A stretch of DNA of 64,000 bases from Aeromonas caviae (GTDB taxonomy: Bacteria; Pseudomonadota; Gammaproteobacteria; Enterobacterales; Aeromonadaceae). Below the pieces are notes generated by a model. The model worked only from the letters and a program-made list of their open reading frames with translations. It had not been told where the DNA came from and did no database searches. This document shows positions 1 to 10,496 of this stretch, in pieces (position 1 is the stretch's first letter; the number at the start of each line of letters is the position of its first letter). Position numbers and translations under genes: made by a program. The DNA lies in contig NZ_CDBK01000034.1 in assembly GCF_000819785.1 (NCBI RefSeq), forward strand, positions 1-64,000. The letters are read 5' to 3'.

Positions 1-7
1 ATTCAAA

Positions 8-20
8 TTGTTAAAGAGCG
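8..20 (-). promoter_or_regulatory. rRNA operon boxA antitermination element
   Basis: Read on the minus strand this is CGCTCTTTAACAA, the boxA element in the leader of gammaproteobacterial rRNA operons, bound by NusB/NusE for antitermination. It lies downstream of two promoters pointing the same way. The 16S gene itself would begin beyond the left edge of the window and is not visible. Confidence 0.85.
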
Positions 21-49
21 ACGCAGCTTTTGGCTGCTGCGGGAGTGGC

Positions 50-77
50 ATTCTACTCAACCGCCTTCTCGAGTCAA
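50..77 (-). promoter_or_regulatory. rRNA operon promoter P2
   Basis: On the minus strand the -35 is TTGACT (72-77) and the -10 is TAGAAT (50-55), with a 16-bp spacer. It sits between P1 and boxA, the usual tandem arrangement of rrn promoters. Confidence 0.8.
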
Positions 78-152
78 GCCTTATTTTCAAAGGCTTTTCG
101 AGGCTACCGACCGGCTTGTTTGCGTTACCGCTTGCCCTGTCGATGGAGGCGC

Positions 153-180
153 ATTATAGGGAGCGAATTCGTTCTGGCAA
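153..180 (-). promoter_or_regulatory. rRNA operon promoter P1
   Basis: On the minus strand the -35 is TTGCCA (175-180) and the -10 is a perfect TATAAT (153-158), 16 bp apart. It is followed by a GC-rich discriminator (GCGCC), typical of promoters under stringent control by ppGpp/DksA. An A/T-rich stretch just upstream (about 184-200) could act as an UP element. Confidence 0.82.
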
Positions 181-428
181 GGAGATAATTGCAAAAAGAT
201 GGCTTTCATCGTTCAACCGATTACAAAGCGACCGCAGTGATGAATTAATGCACGAAAAGGATCTGCAGATTGGTATTCCGGATGCTGTATTGAGGCTGGC
301 AGGTTGGCAGATCAAGCTTGTATCGATTTGGCTTTCCCCTGCTGCACAACCATGATGATCGGCTTTCCGCCTTCGGGTAACATAGCGCCCCTTTGCGATT
401 CTCACACTCTTGGGCTTTGGAGAGTTTA

Positions 429-3296
429 ATGCCTTTTGCACTTGGCCAGCGTTGGATTAGTGATACAGAGACGGATCTGGGATTGGGGACTGTCGTTGCT
501 GTTGAAGGACGCATGGTTACCCTGTTGTTTCCGGCTACCGGTGAAAACCGCATGTATGCCAAAGAAGAGGCGCCGGTCACCCGGGTCAGCTTCAATGTGG
601 GCGATCAGATAGCCAGCCACGAAGACTGGACCATGACGGTCGATGAAGTGCAGGAGAAAGATGGCCTGCTTATATATGTAGGTGTTCGCACCGACAATGG
701 TGAGCCGGTTGCCCTCAAGGAAGTGTTTCTCAACAACTTCATCAAGTTCAACAAGCCGCAGGATCGCCTGTTCGCCGGCCAGATTGACCGGATGTCCCGC
801 TTTACCCTGCGCTACGAGGCGTTGATCAACCAGCACCAGCGTCGTCGCAACCCGACTCGCGGTCTGGCCGGTGGCCGGGTCAGCCTGATCCCGCACCAGC
901 TCTATATCGCCCATGAAGTAGGTCACCGCTACGCCCCGCGCGTATTGCTGGCGGACGAGGTGGGCCTGGGCAAGACCATCGAAGCGGGCATGATCATTCA
1001 TCAGCAGCTGCTCTCCGGCCGCGCCCATCGGGTGCTGATCCTGCTGCCCGAAACGCTCCAGCACCAGTGGCTGGTCGAGATGCTGCGCCGTTTCAACCTG
1101 CACTTCTCCCTGTTTGACGAGGAGCGCTGCATCGAGGCGTTCGCCGATGCGGAGAACCCCTTCGAGACCGAACAGCTGGTGATCTGCAGCCTCGACTTCC
1201 TGCGCAAGAAGCGTCGTCGCTTCGAACAAGTGCTGGAAGCCGAGTGGGATCTGCTGGTTGTCGACGAAGCGCACCATCTGGAGTGGAGTGAGGAGGCCCC
1301 CAGCCGCGCCTACGAAATGGTGGAAGCGCTGGCCGAACAGGTACCGGGCGTGCTGCTGCTGACCGCGACCCCTGATCAGCTGGGCCACCAGAGTCACTTT
1401 GCTCGTCTGCGCCTGCTCGACCCGGAGCGTTTCTACGACTACGACGCCTTCCTCGCCGAGGAGCAGGCCTACGGTCAGGTCGCGAGCGCAGCCCAGGAGC
1501 TGCTGGATGGCGAGACCCTGAGCAATGACGCCAAGCAAATCCTCGCCAGCCAGCTGGAAGGGCTGGACTTGAGCGATGCAGCCGCCCGTCAGCAGGCGGT
1601 CGCCAAGCTGCTGGATCAGCATGGCACCGGCCGGGTGCTGTTCCGTAACAGCCGCGCCAATATTCAGGGCTTCCCGGAGCGCCACCTCAACGTCTACCCC
1701 ATGCCGCTGCCGGAGCAGTACAAGACCGCCATCAAGGTGATGGGCATGATGGGTGGCAATGGCGGCGATCTGCAGACCCGTGCCTTGCGCTACCTCTATC
1801 CCGAGAAGATCTTCCAGCAGTTCGAAGGCGACAACGCTACCTGGACCCAGTTCGACCCGCGCGTCGAATGGTTGCTGGAACTGCTGCTCTCCGCCCGTCA
1901 GCAGAAGGTGCTGGTGATCTGCTCCGAAGCAGCCACCGCCATCGCCCTGGAAGAGGCGCTGCGCACCCGTGAAGGGATCCGTGGCGCCGTGTTCCACGAA
2001 GGGATGTCGATCCTCGAGCGGGACAAGGCCTCCGCCTATTTCGCTCAAGCTGAGGGGGGCGCTCAGGTGCTGCTCTGCTCCGAGATCGGCTCAGAAGGTC
2101 GCAACTTCCAGTTTGCCAGCCATCTGGTGCTGTTCGATCTGCCACTCAACCCGGATCTGCTGGAACAGCGTATCGGCCGACTGGATCGTATCGGTCAGCA
2201 GAATACCGTCGAGATCCACGTTCCCTATCTGGAAGGGACTGCCCAGCGCGCCCTGCAGCTCTGGTATCACGATGGTCTGGATGCGTTCGAGCAGACCTGC
2301 CCGACGGCCCGCCCGGTGTTCGAAGCGGTACGTGACGAGCTGTTCGAGCTGCTGGCCGCCAACACCGGCGAGCAGGGCCCCCTCGACGCCCTGCTGGCCA
2401 AGACCCGCGAACTGCACGAGCCGCTCAAGGCCCGGCTGGAACAGGGTCGCGATCGCCTGCTGGAAATCCACTCCAGCGGTGGCGAGGCCGCCCAGCAGCT
2501 GGTCGAGAAGCTCGCCGCCGAAGATGACGACACCGGCATGATCTCCTTCGCCCTCAAGATGTTCGACGAGATCGGCGTCAACCAGGATGATCATGGTGAA
2601 AATGCGCTGGTGCTGACTCCCGGGGATCACATGCTGGTGCCGAGCTTCCCTGGCCTGCCGCAAGACGGCATGACCATCACCTTCGATCGCAACACCGCCC
2701 TGTCGCGGGATGACATGGCGCTGCTCTCCTGGGATCACCCCATGATGCGTGGCGGCATCGACCTGATCCTGGGTTCCGAGATCGGTGCCACCTCGGTGGC
2801 ACTGCTCAAGAACAAGGCGCTGCCGGTGGGGTCCATCCTGCTGGAGCTGATCTTCGTCGCCGAGTCTGCGGCCCATCCCCAGCTCTACCGTTTCATGCCG
2901 CCGACGCCGATCCGTCTGCTGATGGACAAGAACGGCCAGAATCTGGGAGAGAAGGTGGCATTCGATGCCTTCAACCGCCAGCTGACACCGGTCAACCGCC
3001 ACCTTGGCAGCAAGCTGGTCACCGCATCCCAGCCGGTGATCCACGGCCTGATTGGCAAGGGCGAGGTCATTGCCAACGAACTGAAAGCCGGGATTGTCGA
3101 CAAAGCCCGCGCCCAGATGGCGCAGACCCTGCAGCAGGATCTGGACAGGCTGGAAGCGCTCAAGGCGGTCAACCCGAATGTGCGCGACAGCGAGCTGGAA
3201 TATCTGCGCAATCTGCAGGCAGAATTGCACCACCTGATCGACCAGACCCAGCTCAAGCTGGATGCCATCCGCTTTATTGTGGTTACCCATAACTGA
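429..3296 (+). CDS. rapA: RNA polymerase-associated protein RapA (SWI2/SNF2 ATPase)
   Basis: RapA is a Swi2/Snf2-type ATPase that binds RNA polymerase and helps recycle it after transcription. The 955-residue product matches E. coli RapA almost throughout. It begins MPFALGQRW, has the helicase Walker A ([12 protein letters not shown]) about residues 175-186, a DEAH box (VVDEAHH), and the C-terminal helicase half with [12 protein letters not shown]. The ATG at 429 was chosen over an in-frame upstream start at 393 because it follows GGAGAG and matches the family N terminus. It is transcribed away from the rRNA promoters at 50-180 and is followed by rluA in the same direction. Confidence 0.97.
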   Translation: MPFALGQRWISDTETDLGLGTVVAVEGRMVTLLFPATGENRMYAKEEAPVTRVSFNVGDQIASHEDWTMTVDEVQEKDGLLIYVGVRTDNGEPVALKEVFLNNFIKFNKPQDRLFAGQIDRMSRFTLRYEALINQHQRRRNPTRGLAGGRVSLIPHQLYIAHEVGHRYAPRVLLADEVGLGKTIEAGMIIHQQLLSGRAHRVLILLPETLQHQWLVEMLRRFNLHFSLFDEERCIEAFADAENPFETEQLVICSLDFLRKKRRRFEQVLEAEWDLLVVDEAHHLEWSEEAPSRAYEMVEALAEQVPGVLLLTATPDQLGHQSHFARLRLLDPERFYDYDAFLAEEQAYGQVASAAQELLDGETLSNDAKQILASQLEGLDLSDAAARQQAVAKLLDQHGTGRVLFRNSRANIQGFPERHLNVYPMPLPEQYKTAIKVMGMMGGNGGDLQTRALRYLYPEKIFQQFEGDNATWTQFDPRVEWLLELLLSARQQKVLVICSEAATAIALEEALRTREGIRGAVFHEGMSILERDKASAYFAQAEGGAQVLLCSEIGSEGRNFQFASHLVLFDLPLNPDLLEQRIGRLDRIGQQNTVEIHVPYLEGTAQRALQLWYHDGLDAFEQTCPTARPVFEAVRDELFELLAANTGEQGPLDALLAKTRELHEPLKARLEQGRDRLLEIHSSGGEAAQQLVEKLAAEDDDTGMISFALKMFDEIGVNQDDHGENALVLTPGDHMLVPSFPGLPQDGMTITFDRNTALSRDDMALLSWDHPMMRGGIDLILGSEIGATSVALLKNKALPVGSILLELIFVAESAAHPQLYRFMPPTPIRLLMDKNGQNLGEKVAFDAFNRQLTPVNRHLGSKLVTASQPVIHGLIGKGEVIANELKAGIVDKARAQMAQTLQQDLDRLEALKAVNPNVRDSELEYLRNLQAELHHLIDQTQLKLDAIRFIVVTHN

Positions 3297-3369
3297 TAAA
3301 ACGGTGAAATGGCCAAACCCAACGCGAGTTGGCTGCCATGCACTTTTATCGTGGTAATCCATAACTAAT
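3273..3369 (+). repeat. Imperfect direct repeat of the rapA 3' end
   Basis: The last codons of rapA (3273-3297) reappear at 3345-3369, offset by 72 bp, with 21 of 25 positions identical (both contain GTGGT and CCATAACT). The second copy is not in an open frame. It is followed by a short GGGGG/CCCCC hairpin (3370-3383) just before rluA. This looks like a decayed tandem duplication. Confidence 0.6.
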
Positions 3370-3396
3370 GGGGGCTTGCCCCCGCTTTGACCAAAG

Positions 3397-4065
3397 ATGC
3401 GAGACGCTATGTTTGTATACTCACCGCCCCTGGAACCCTGGCTCGATATCCTGTTCAAGGACAAGGACATCATGGTGGTCAACAAGCCCACTGGCCTGCT
3501 GAGCGTCCCCGGACGCGGCCCCGAGAATGAAGACAGCGTGCTCCATCGGGTCAAGCAGCAGCACCCCAAAGCGGCGGCTGCCCATCGCCTCGACATGGCG
3601 ACCACCGGCGTGCTGGTGATCCCGCTCACCCCCAACTCCCACCGGGAGCTGAGCCGGCAATTCCGAGAGCGTGAGACCGAGAAGCACTACCTCGCCTGGG
3701 TGTGGGGTGAACCGGTGCTGGATGCGGGTGAAGTGGATCTGCCGCTCTGCGTCGACTGGCCCAACCGGCCGAAGCAGAAGGTGGATTTTGAGGAGGGGCG
3801 TCATGCCCTGACCCTGTGGCAGAAGCTGAAGGTGGAGAACGGCAACAGCCTGATCAAGCTGACCCCGATTACCGGTCGCTCCCATCAGTTGCGGGTACAC
3901 ATGCTGGAGCTGGGTCACCCCATCCTCGGCGACAACCTCTACGCCAACCCGGATGCGCTGACGGCTGCACCGCACCTTTATCTTCATGCGGCCAGCCTGA
4001 CCATCAGCCACCCCCGCAGCGGCGAGCGGATGACCTTCGAGGCACCGGCCCCTTTCCCGGTCTGA
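3397..4065 (+). CDS. rluA: Dual-specificity rRNA/tRNA pseudouridine synthase RluA
   Basis: RluA converts U746 of 23S rRNA and U32 of several tRNAs to pseudouridine. The 222-residue protein is close in length to E. coli RluA (219). It has the catalytic HRLDMATTG motif with its aspartate, the NKPTGLLSVPG segment, DWPNRPKQK and GRSHQLRVHM. It lies 100 bp behind rapA in the same orientation, the E. coli order. A second in-frame ATG at 3409 is possible, since neither start has a strong ribosome-binding site. A terminator follows directly. Confidence 0.96.
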   Translation: MRDAMFVYSPPLEPWLDILFKDKDIMVVNKPTGLLSVPGRGPENEDSVLHRVKQQHPKAAAAHRLDMATTGVLVIPLTPNSHRELSRQFRERETEKHYLAWVWGEPVLDAGEVDLPLCVDWPNRPKQKVDFEEGRHALTLWQKLKVENGNSLIKLTPITGRSHQLRVHMLELGHPILGDNLYANPDALTAAPHLYLHAASLTISHPRSGERMTFEAPAPFPV

Positions 4066-4094
4066 GCCTGACAGGTAACAACCAAATAAAAAGA

Positions 4095-4124
4095 AAGCCC
4101 CCATCGAGAGATGGGGGCTTTTTT
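4095..4124. terminator. Bidirectional Rho-independent terminator
   Basis: A 10-bp stem AAGCCCCCAT/ATGGGGGCTT with a 6-nt loop is followed by T's on the plus strand and flanked by A's on the other side. It sits between convergent rluA (+) and the small gene at 4130-4318 (-), so it can serve both. Confidence 0.9.
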
Positions 4125-4129
4125 ATCGC

Positions 4130-4318
4130 TCAGACGCGGATATCGATCTTGCTTCCGAGGGAAGCGCTGGCCGATGTCGGCGCAGCCGGAGCGGATTGCG
4201 CTGCTGTTTCCAGCAGTTTCAGTGCGGATTCGCCTTCCTGGGTCTGCTGCTTTTTGGCCAGGCTGGCCACCATCAGTGCAGAACCGAACGACGCATTTGC
4301 AGAACTAGAAATATCCAT
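4130..4318 (-). CDS. Small protein resembling YjfB-type putative motility proteins
   Basis: This 62-residue protein starts MDISSSANASFG and ends LGSKIDIRV. Its middle is rich in Ala/Lys/Glu and predicted helical. The layout (short hydrophilic start, helical middle with ALKLLE, Pro/Ala linker, conserved LG-x-x-IDI end) resembles the YjfB putative motility family, but this is recognition by eye only. It has a strong ribosome-binding site, AGGAGG six bases before the ATG. A possible flagellar sigma-28 promoter precedes it (4340-4366), which fits a motility role. It lies downstream of a c-di-GMP enzyme gene. Confidence 0.6.
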   Translation of the reverse strand: MDISSSANASFGSALMVASLAKKQQTQEGESALKLLETAAQSAPAAPTSASASLGSKIDIRV

Positions 4319-4339
4319 TGTGTACCTCCTGCCAAGAGA

Positions 4340-4366
4340 CTATCGGCCGGGCCCGGTGAGACATGA
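4340..4366 (-). promoter_or_regulatory. Possible sigma-28 (FliA) promoter
   Basis: On the minus strand GCCGATAG (4340-4347) matches the flagellar -10 consensus GCCGATAA in 7 of 8 positions. An 11-bp spacer separates it from TCATGTCT (4359-4366), which matches TAAAGTTT in 5 of 8. It would transcribe the small gene 4130-4318. Confidence 0.4.
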
Positions 4367-4376
4367 GCCATATCGT

Positions 4377-6308
4377 TCAACGCAGATATGCCTTGTCCGG
4401 CGAGCGCCGGGCCAACCAGCGCTCTTCCATCTCCAGCAATGTCTGATAGGCCTTTTCGGCATGCTCCGGGCGACTGAACAGATATCCCTGCCCATACAGA
4501 TGTATGTCGGTCAATGAACGCAGCACATCGAGCTGCCCCTGGGTCTCGATCCCTTCACATACCAGTTTCTTGCCAAGCATGGAGCCCATACGGCAGATGT
4601 TGGCGACCAGTTCGGCCGCCTCGATGGAGGTGTCGATACCCTGAATGAAGGACCTGTCTATCTTCACCTTGCTCACCGGCAGCTTCTGCAGATAGCTGAG
4701 GGAGGAGTAGCCGGTGCCGAAGTCGTCAAGGGCCAGATGCACACCCTGCTGGCTGAGATCCTGCATCAACTGCAGCGAGTTCTTGACCTCGCGCATGGTG
4801 GTGTCTTCCGTCACCTCCAGCACCAGGCTGGACGCGGGAATATGGTGCTCCATCAGCGCTCTGGCCACCAGCTTCAAGAGGTTGCGCTGGTACATGCCCG
4901 GGGAGATGTTCACGCACATCTGCAAGTCCACCAAACCCAGGTGCTGCCACTGATGAAGTTGCTCACATGCGGTATTCAATACCCAGCCACCCAGTTTCTC
5001 AGCCAGCTGAAACTCTTCCGCCACCTGGATCACCTCGTTGGGGGGAATAAAGCCAAGCTCGGGATGGCGCCAGCGCAGCAGCGCCTCCACAGCTTCACAG
5101 CGGCCACTTTCCAAATTGACGATGGGCTGGTAATAGAGCTCGAGCGCATTGTGCTCCAGCGCCATCACCATGTCAGACGCAAGATGCTTGCGCCTGGCCG
5201 TCTCGTTGAGCAGGGAACTGTCATAGATGACATAGGGAACATGGGTCTTGCGGCTGTGAGAGAGGGCCTGCTCCGCCCGGCTGAGCAACTCCTGGGTCTG
5301 GTTGCTGTCGGTCGGGAAGAAGGCGATACCGATACCGACCTCAAGCCGGAAAGGGTAGTTGTCGATGATGATGTCTTGCTTGATGGAGTGGAGCACTCTG
5401 GCCACGAGCTCCCTGACCTGACGAAGATCGCTCCCCTCCCGTTGCAGCATGGCAAGCTGATCTCCCCCCAAACGCGCCACCCACTCCCCGTTTTCGCACA
5501 GGGCGCGCAGCCGCTTTGCCACCTCCTGCAGCAGGAGGTCCCCTGTGTTGTAGCCAAACTTGCTGTTGATATCGCGAAAGTCGTTGATGTCGACCAGCAC
5601 CAGTCCGAAGGAGGTGTCACGGGTGACATAGGCATCCATCTTTTCCAGCAGCGCCAGCCGGTTGGCGAGCCCGGTGAGGGGATCGATCCTAGCGGTCCTG
5701 AAATGGCGCCTGGCTTCTCGCACCAGCAGGCCGCTGAGCAGAATGACGGACACCACCAGCCCCGACACCATGAACAGCAGGGCATTGCGCAACTGGCCAA
5801 AACGCGCGTCGTTGCCCGTATAGACGTTGATGTTGTTCTGCATGACGGAAGCAAGAGAGTAAGAGAGGGGTTCCTGCAAGGGCGCCAGTGTCATCATGAC
5901 TTGCTGGTAATCCGGCGTCCCCGGTTTGAGCCTGACCAAATCAGGCTCCAGCTTGCGAATGCTGCTTTCGGTCAGTTTCACCAGCCGCAGCGTCTTCGGA
6001 TTGTCCGCGAGGCTTTTTCTCAATTGGCCGCTCAGGAGGATGGGGGTACGACTCCAGAGAATGTCATAGCGGAGCAGCAGGGCTTCCTGATCTATGCCGC
6101 CATAGTGGTAAATCTCGACGGCATTGAGAAAGCGGCCCAGCTCGAGCTGCAACTGCATCAATGCCCAGGAGACGTCATAGGTATACTTCTCCATCACCCG
6201 GGTCGCATTTTGTATCTGCACCAGGCAATAGAGGGTGCTACCCGTGAACAACAGAATGGATAGATAAAGAACGCCGAGTAAGGGCCATGCCCTGGTCTTC
6301 GCTTTCAC
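4377..6308 (-). CDS. Membrane GGDEF-EAL protein, probable c-di-GMP phosphodiesterase
   Basis: An inner-membrane signalling protein of about 643 residues. It has an N-terminal TM segment, a roughly 140-residue periplasmic region, a second TM, a GGDEF domain and a C-terminal EAL domain. The GGDEF signature is degenerate (GGDQL), so cyclase activity is unlikely. The EAL domain keeps EALLRW, the VNISP asparagine, EVTED, DDFGTGYSS, VKIDRSF and GIET, all expected of an active c-di-GMP phosphodiesterase. I prefer the GTG at 6308 because GGGAG lies six bases upstream. An in-frame GTG at 6356 would add 16 residues and overlap the upstream gene. It is downstream of a periplasmic protein gene that may supply its input. 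Confidence 0.9.
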   Translation of the reverse strand: MKAKTRAWPLLGVLYLSILLFTGSTLYCLVQIQNATRVMEKYTYDVSWALMQLQLELGRFLNAVEIYHYGGIDQEALLLRYDILWSRTPILLSGQLRKSLADNPKTLRLVKLTESSIRKLEPDLVRLKPGTPDYQQVMMTLAPLQEPLSYSLASVMQNNINVYTGNDARFGQLRNALLFMVSGLVVSVILLSGLLVREARRHFRTARIDPLTGLANRLALLEKMDAYVTRDTSFGLVLVDINDFRDINSKFGYNTGDLLLQEVAKRLRALCENGEWVARLGGDQLAMLQREGSDLRQVRELVARVLHSIKQDIIIDNYPFRLEVGIGIAFFPTDSNQTQELLSRAEQALSHSRKTHVPYVIYDSSLLNETARRKHLASDMVMALEHNALELYYQPIVNLESGRCEAVEALLRWRHPELGFIPPNEVIQVAEEFQLAEKLGGWVLNTACEQLHQWQHLGLVDLQMCVNISPGMYQRNLLKLVARALMEHHIPASSLVLEVTEDTTMREVKNSLQLMQDLSQQGVHLALDDFGTGYSSLSYLQKLPVSKVKIDRSFIQGIDTSIEAAELVANICRMGSMLGKKLVCEGIETQGQLDVLRSLTDIHLYGQGYLFSRPEHAEKAYQTLLEMEERWLARRSPDKAYLR

Positions 6309-6333
6309 CCAGTACTCCCGTAAACCACCGTTT

Positions 6334-6831
6334 TTACTGCTGAATGTCGATCGCACTCAGTTGCCAGATCATCATGTCGGTGAACTCGGAACGCCTGAGT
6401 TCGGGATGCTGATCCAGTGGCAGGATAAACCAGAGCGGCCCCTTGTCACGTACCCGCATGGTCATCCCGTCATCCTGCCAGGCCAGGATAGGATCGTATT
6501 GCTTGACCTTATCCCAGTTGATCCGGATCTGGAAACTGTTCAGGGCGGTGAGCGTGATGCTCTTGCCGTTGGCCTTCACCTCAGTCAGCACGTCCGCCAG
6601 TTTCGGCCCTACATATTTGTGCGGTTTGTCCACCCAGGGATTGCTCGTCACCACCTCATGCTGCGGCAGCGCCTGGATCATGGCCATATCGAACAGCACC
6701 TCTCCATCTGCCGGGTCGGCAGGATCCAGATTACCCGTCACCTTGAGAATGACCGGCCCCTGCGGTGTCGCCTGCGCCATGCCCGGCAAGGCCAGGGAAA
6801 GGAGTAACGGGAGAAGCCCTAAGTATCGCAT
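6334..6831 (-). CDS. Periplasmic molybdopterin-oxidoreductase-fold protein
   Basis: A 165-residue exported protein with a signal peptide (hydrophobic core LLPLLLSLALPG, cleavage near AQA-TP). The mature part resembles the oxidoreductase molybdopterin-binding fold used as a stand-alone periplasmic domain, with segments like VGPKLADVL, ALNSFQIRI and RDKGPLWFILPLD. No cofactor-binding cysteine is visible, so a sensory or binding role is as likely as catalysis. ATG 6831 has GAGGTG upstream. The gene ends 25 bp before the GGDEF-EAL gene in the same direction, so the two are probably co-transcribed and may form a sensor pair. The function is inferred. Confidence 0.65.
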   Translation of the reverse strand: MRYLGLLPLLLSLALPGMAQATPQGPVILKVTGNLDPADPADGEVLFDMAMIQALPQHEVVTSNPWVDKPHKYVGPKLADVLTEVKANGKSITLTALNSFQIRINWDKVKQYDPILAWQDDGMTMRVRDKGPLWFILPLDQHPELRRSEFTDMMIWQLSAIDIQQ

Positions 6832-6880
6832 GTTCACCTCAGATCATTTCACTATCAACAACTTCAGCTTAGTAGCACTA

Positions 6881-6910
6881 AAAAAAACGGCCCGCAAAAG
6901 CGAGCCGTTT
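6881..6910 (-). terminator. groESL terminator
   Basis: An 11-bp stem (6885-6895 with 6900-6910, one internal mismatch) closes an AAAA loop. On the minus strand it runs into T7 (A's at 6881-6887). It follows the groEL stop directly. Confidence 0.9.
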
Positions 6911-6925
6911 GATGACTTGACGGGA

Positions 6926-8572
<1,647 letters not shown>

Positions 8573-8603
8573 TTAAATCAATTCGGGAAAAGAGGGAGGG
8601 TGA

Positions 8604-8897
8604 TTACTCTTCGACAATCGCCAGGATGTCGGTTTCGGACAGGATCAGTACGTCCTGGCCATCCAGCTTTTCGGTCTTCACGCCGTAGCCTTCGTTGAAG
8701 ATCACCTTGTCACCCACCTTGACGGCCAGTGCTTTGACATCCCCATTGTCCAGAATTCGACCAGTCCCCACGGCAAGAACTTCACCACGGGTGGACTTCT
8801 GGGCCGCAGTGCCAGTCAAGACGATGCCGCCAGCGGATTTGGCTTCAGCTTCGATGCGCTTGATGATGACGCGGTCGTGCAGTGGACGAATTTTCAT
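8604..8897 (-). CDS. groES: Co-chaperonin GroES
   Basis: The 10-kDa heptameric lid of the GroEL chamber. The 97-residue protein starts [14 protein letters not shown] and has the mobile-loop region ([13 protein letters not shown]) and the ILAIVEE end typical of GroES. ATG 8897 follows GGGAGAG; the longer frame (start 8912) lacks support. It is first in the groES-groEL operon. Confidence 0.98.
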   Translation of the reverse strand: MKIRPLHDRVIIKRIEAEAKSAGGIVLTGTAAQKSTRGEVLAVGTGRILDNGDVKALAVKVGDKVIFNEGYGVKTEKLDGQDVLILSETDILAIVEE

Positions 8898-8971
8898 CGA
8901 TAACTCTCCCAAAATGAGTCTCTGTGTTGCTTGAGGAATGGCCGCAATCGGCCAAATTTGTCATGCCCCTG

Positions 8972-9000
8972 ATCTGGGGCAACAGGGCTAGCCCTTCAAG
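8972..9000 (-). promoter_or_regulatory. Sigma-32 heat-shock promoter of groESL
   Basis: On the minus strand CTTGAA (8995-9000) and CCCCAGAT (8972-8979) are 15 bp apart, closely matching the RpoH consensus CTTGAA / CCCCATnT. It lies about 75 bp upstream of groES. No CIRCE element is seen. Confidence 0.85.
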
Positions 9001-9031
9001 GGCAAATACAAAAAAAATATTTTCACGTACT

Positions 9032-10474
9032 ATGAACACCTTCGATGGATCACCCATCCCCAATCAGGAAGGCGGATGGAGACGGCCAGCATTCAGGCCC
9101 AAAGCACCTAGAGACTCTGCCTTGAGCCGACCCAATCCCATGCTGACCGCTCCCATGACGCCCATGCTGCTGCGCATGACGGGCCCCATGATCCTGGGCA
9201 TCATCGCCATCCTGGCCTTCAACCTGGTCGATACCTTCTTCATCGGCATGCTGGGTACCCAGGCGCTGGCCGCCATCAGTTTTACCTTCCCGGTCACCTT
9301 TGTCGTCACCTCCCTGACCATGGGGCTGGGAGCGGGCCTGTGCGCCCTGCTCGGTCATGCCCTGGGGCAGGGTCGCCATGACGAGGCAGCCCGCATCACC
9401 ACAGACTGCCTGTTCCTTGCCGTCATCCTGGTGAGTCTGCTCGCCGGGCTGGGGGCAATGACCATTACCCCTCTGTTCACCCTGCTGGGGGCCAGCGCCG
9501 AGCTCATCTCCCTCATCCACGACTACATGCTCATCTGGTATCTGACCGTCCCCATGCTGGTCGTGCCCATGGTCGGTAATGCGGCCATCCGGACGACGGG
9601 GGATACCAAAACCCCCAGTCTGGTGATGGGGGTCGCCGGTCTGGTCAACGGCGTGCTGGATCCTCTGCTCATCTTCGGGCCGGGCCCCTTCCCCGAGTGG
9701 GGCATTCGGGGAGCCGCCATCGCCACTTCCCTCTCCTGGTTGATGGCCATGCTGGTCAGCCTCCATCTGCTGCACAAGCGGGAGACGCTGCTGACCTGGC
9801 GCCTCTCCCCGCGCCCGCAGTTGCTGGCCCACTGGCGCGCCCTGCTCCATGTGGCGGTGCCCGCATCGTTTACCAACATGCTCAACCCACTGGCCAACGC
9901 CGTGTTGATGATCATTTTCGCCGGGCTGGGAACCGAGGTGGTCGCCGCCTACGGCGCGGCATCCCGGGTCGAGGCCTTGCTGCTCATCGTGATGATGGCG
10001 CTCTCCTCCGTGCTGGCCCCCTTCATCTCGCAGAACTGCGGCGCCGGGAATCCGGCCCGAGCCAAGGCAGCCCTGCTGCTCTGCATGCGCTTTGCCCTGA
10101 TATTCCAGCTTGGGGTCTACGCGCTGACCTGGCTTCTCGCCCCCTTCATCGCCGATCTGTTCAGCGATCATCCGCAAGTGGTGCGCCTCATCGTGCTCTA
10201 TCTGCATCTGGTCCCCATCGGCTACGGCTTTCAGGGCATGGTGATGCTGCTGGCCTCGGCCCTCAACGGCGTCAGGGCATCGGCGGTGTCACTGCTGATA
10301 AACGGCATCAGGCTGTTTGTCTTCTTGCTGCCAGGGGCCTGGCTGGGGGCAAAACTGGGGGGAGAACAGGGGATCTATCTGGGGATGCTGCTGGCGAACC
10401 TGGCCGCCGGATTGCTGGCATGGGGGTATGCCCGCCACAGATTCGAGCGGCTGTGCCATCAGGGGAGATCCTGA
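9032..10474 (+). CDS. MATE family multidrug efflux transporter
   Basis: An integral membrane exporter of the MATE family (Na+- or H+-coupled drug efflux). About 12 hydrophobic segments are visible in two similar halves. The first begins TPMLLRMTGPMILG, with the family-typical NLVDTFFIGMLGTQALAA pattern. The start is uncertain. ATG 9032 gives 480 residues with a hydrophilic leader; ATG 9140 (MLTAPMTPM, just before TM1) would give 444 residues, close to the usual family size. Neither has a clear ribosome-binding site. It is divergent from groES and occupies the place of yjeH in the E. coli groESL-yjeH-fxsA-aspA-dcuA order. Confidence 0.92.
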   Translation: MNTFDGSPIPNQEGGWRRPAFRPKAPRDSALSRPNPMLTAPMTPMLLRMTGPMILGIIAILAFNLVDTFFIGMLGTQALAAISFTFPVTFVVTSLTMGLGAGLCALLGHALGQGRHDEAARITTDCLFLAVILVSLLAGLGAMTITPLFTLLGASAELISLIHDYMLIWYLTVPMLVVPMVGNAAIRTTGDTKTPSLVMGVAGLVNGVLDPLLIFGPGPFPEWGIRGAAIATSLSWLMAMLVSLHLLHKRETLLTWRLSPRPQLLAHWRALLHVAVPASFTNMLNPLANAVLMIIFAGLGTEVVAAYGAASRVEALLLIVMMALSSVLAPFISQNCGAGNPARAKAALLLCMRFALIFQLGVYALTWLLAPFIADLFSDHPQVVRLIVLYLHLVPIGYGFQGMVMLLASALNGVRASAVSLLINGIRLFVFLLPGAWLGAKLGGEQGIYLGMLLANLAAGLLAWGYARHRFERLCHQGRS

Positions 10475-10496
10475 CAGCACAGCCCGAGGCTCGCGA

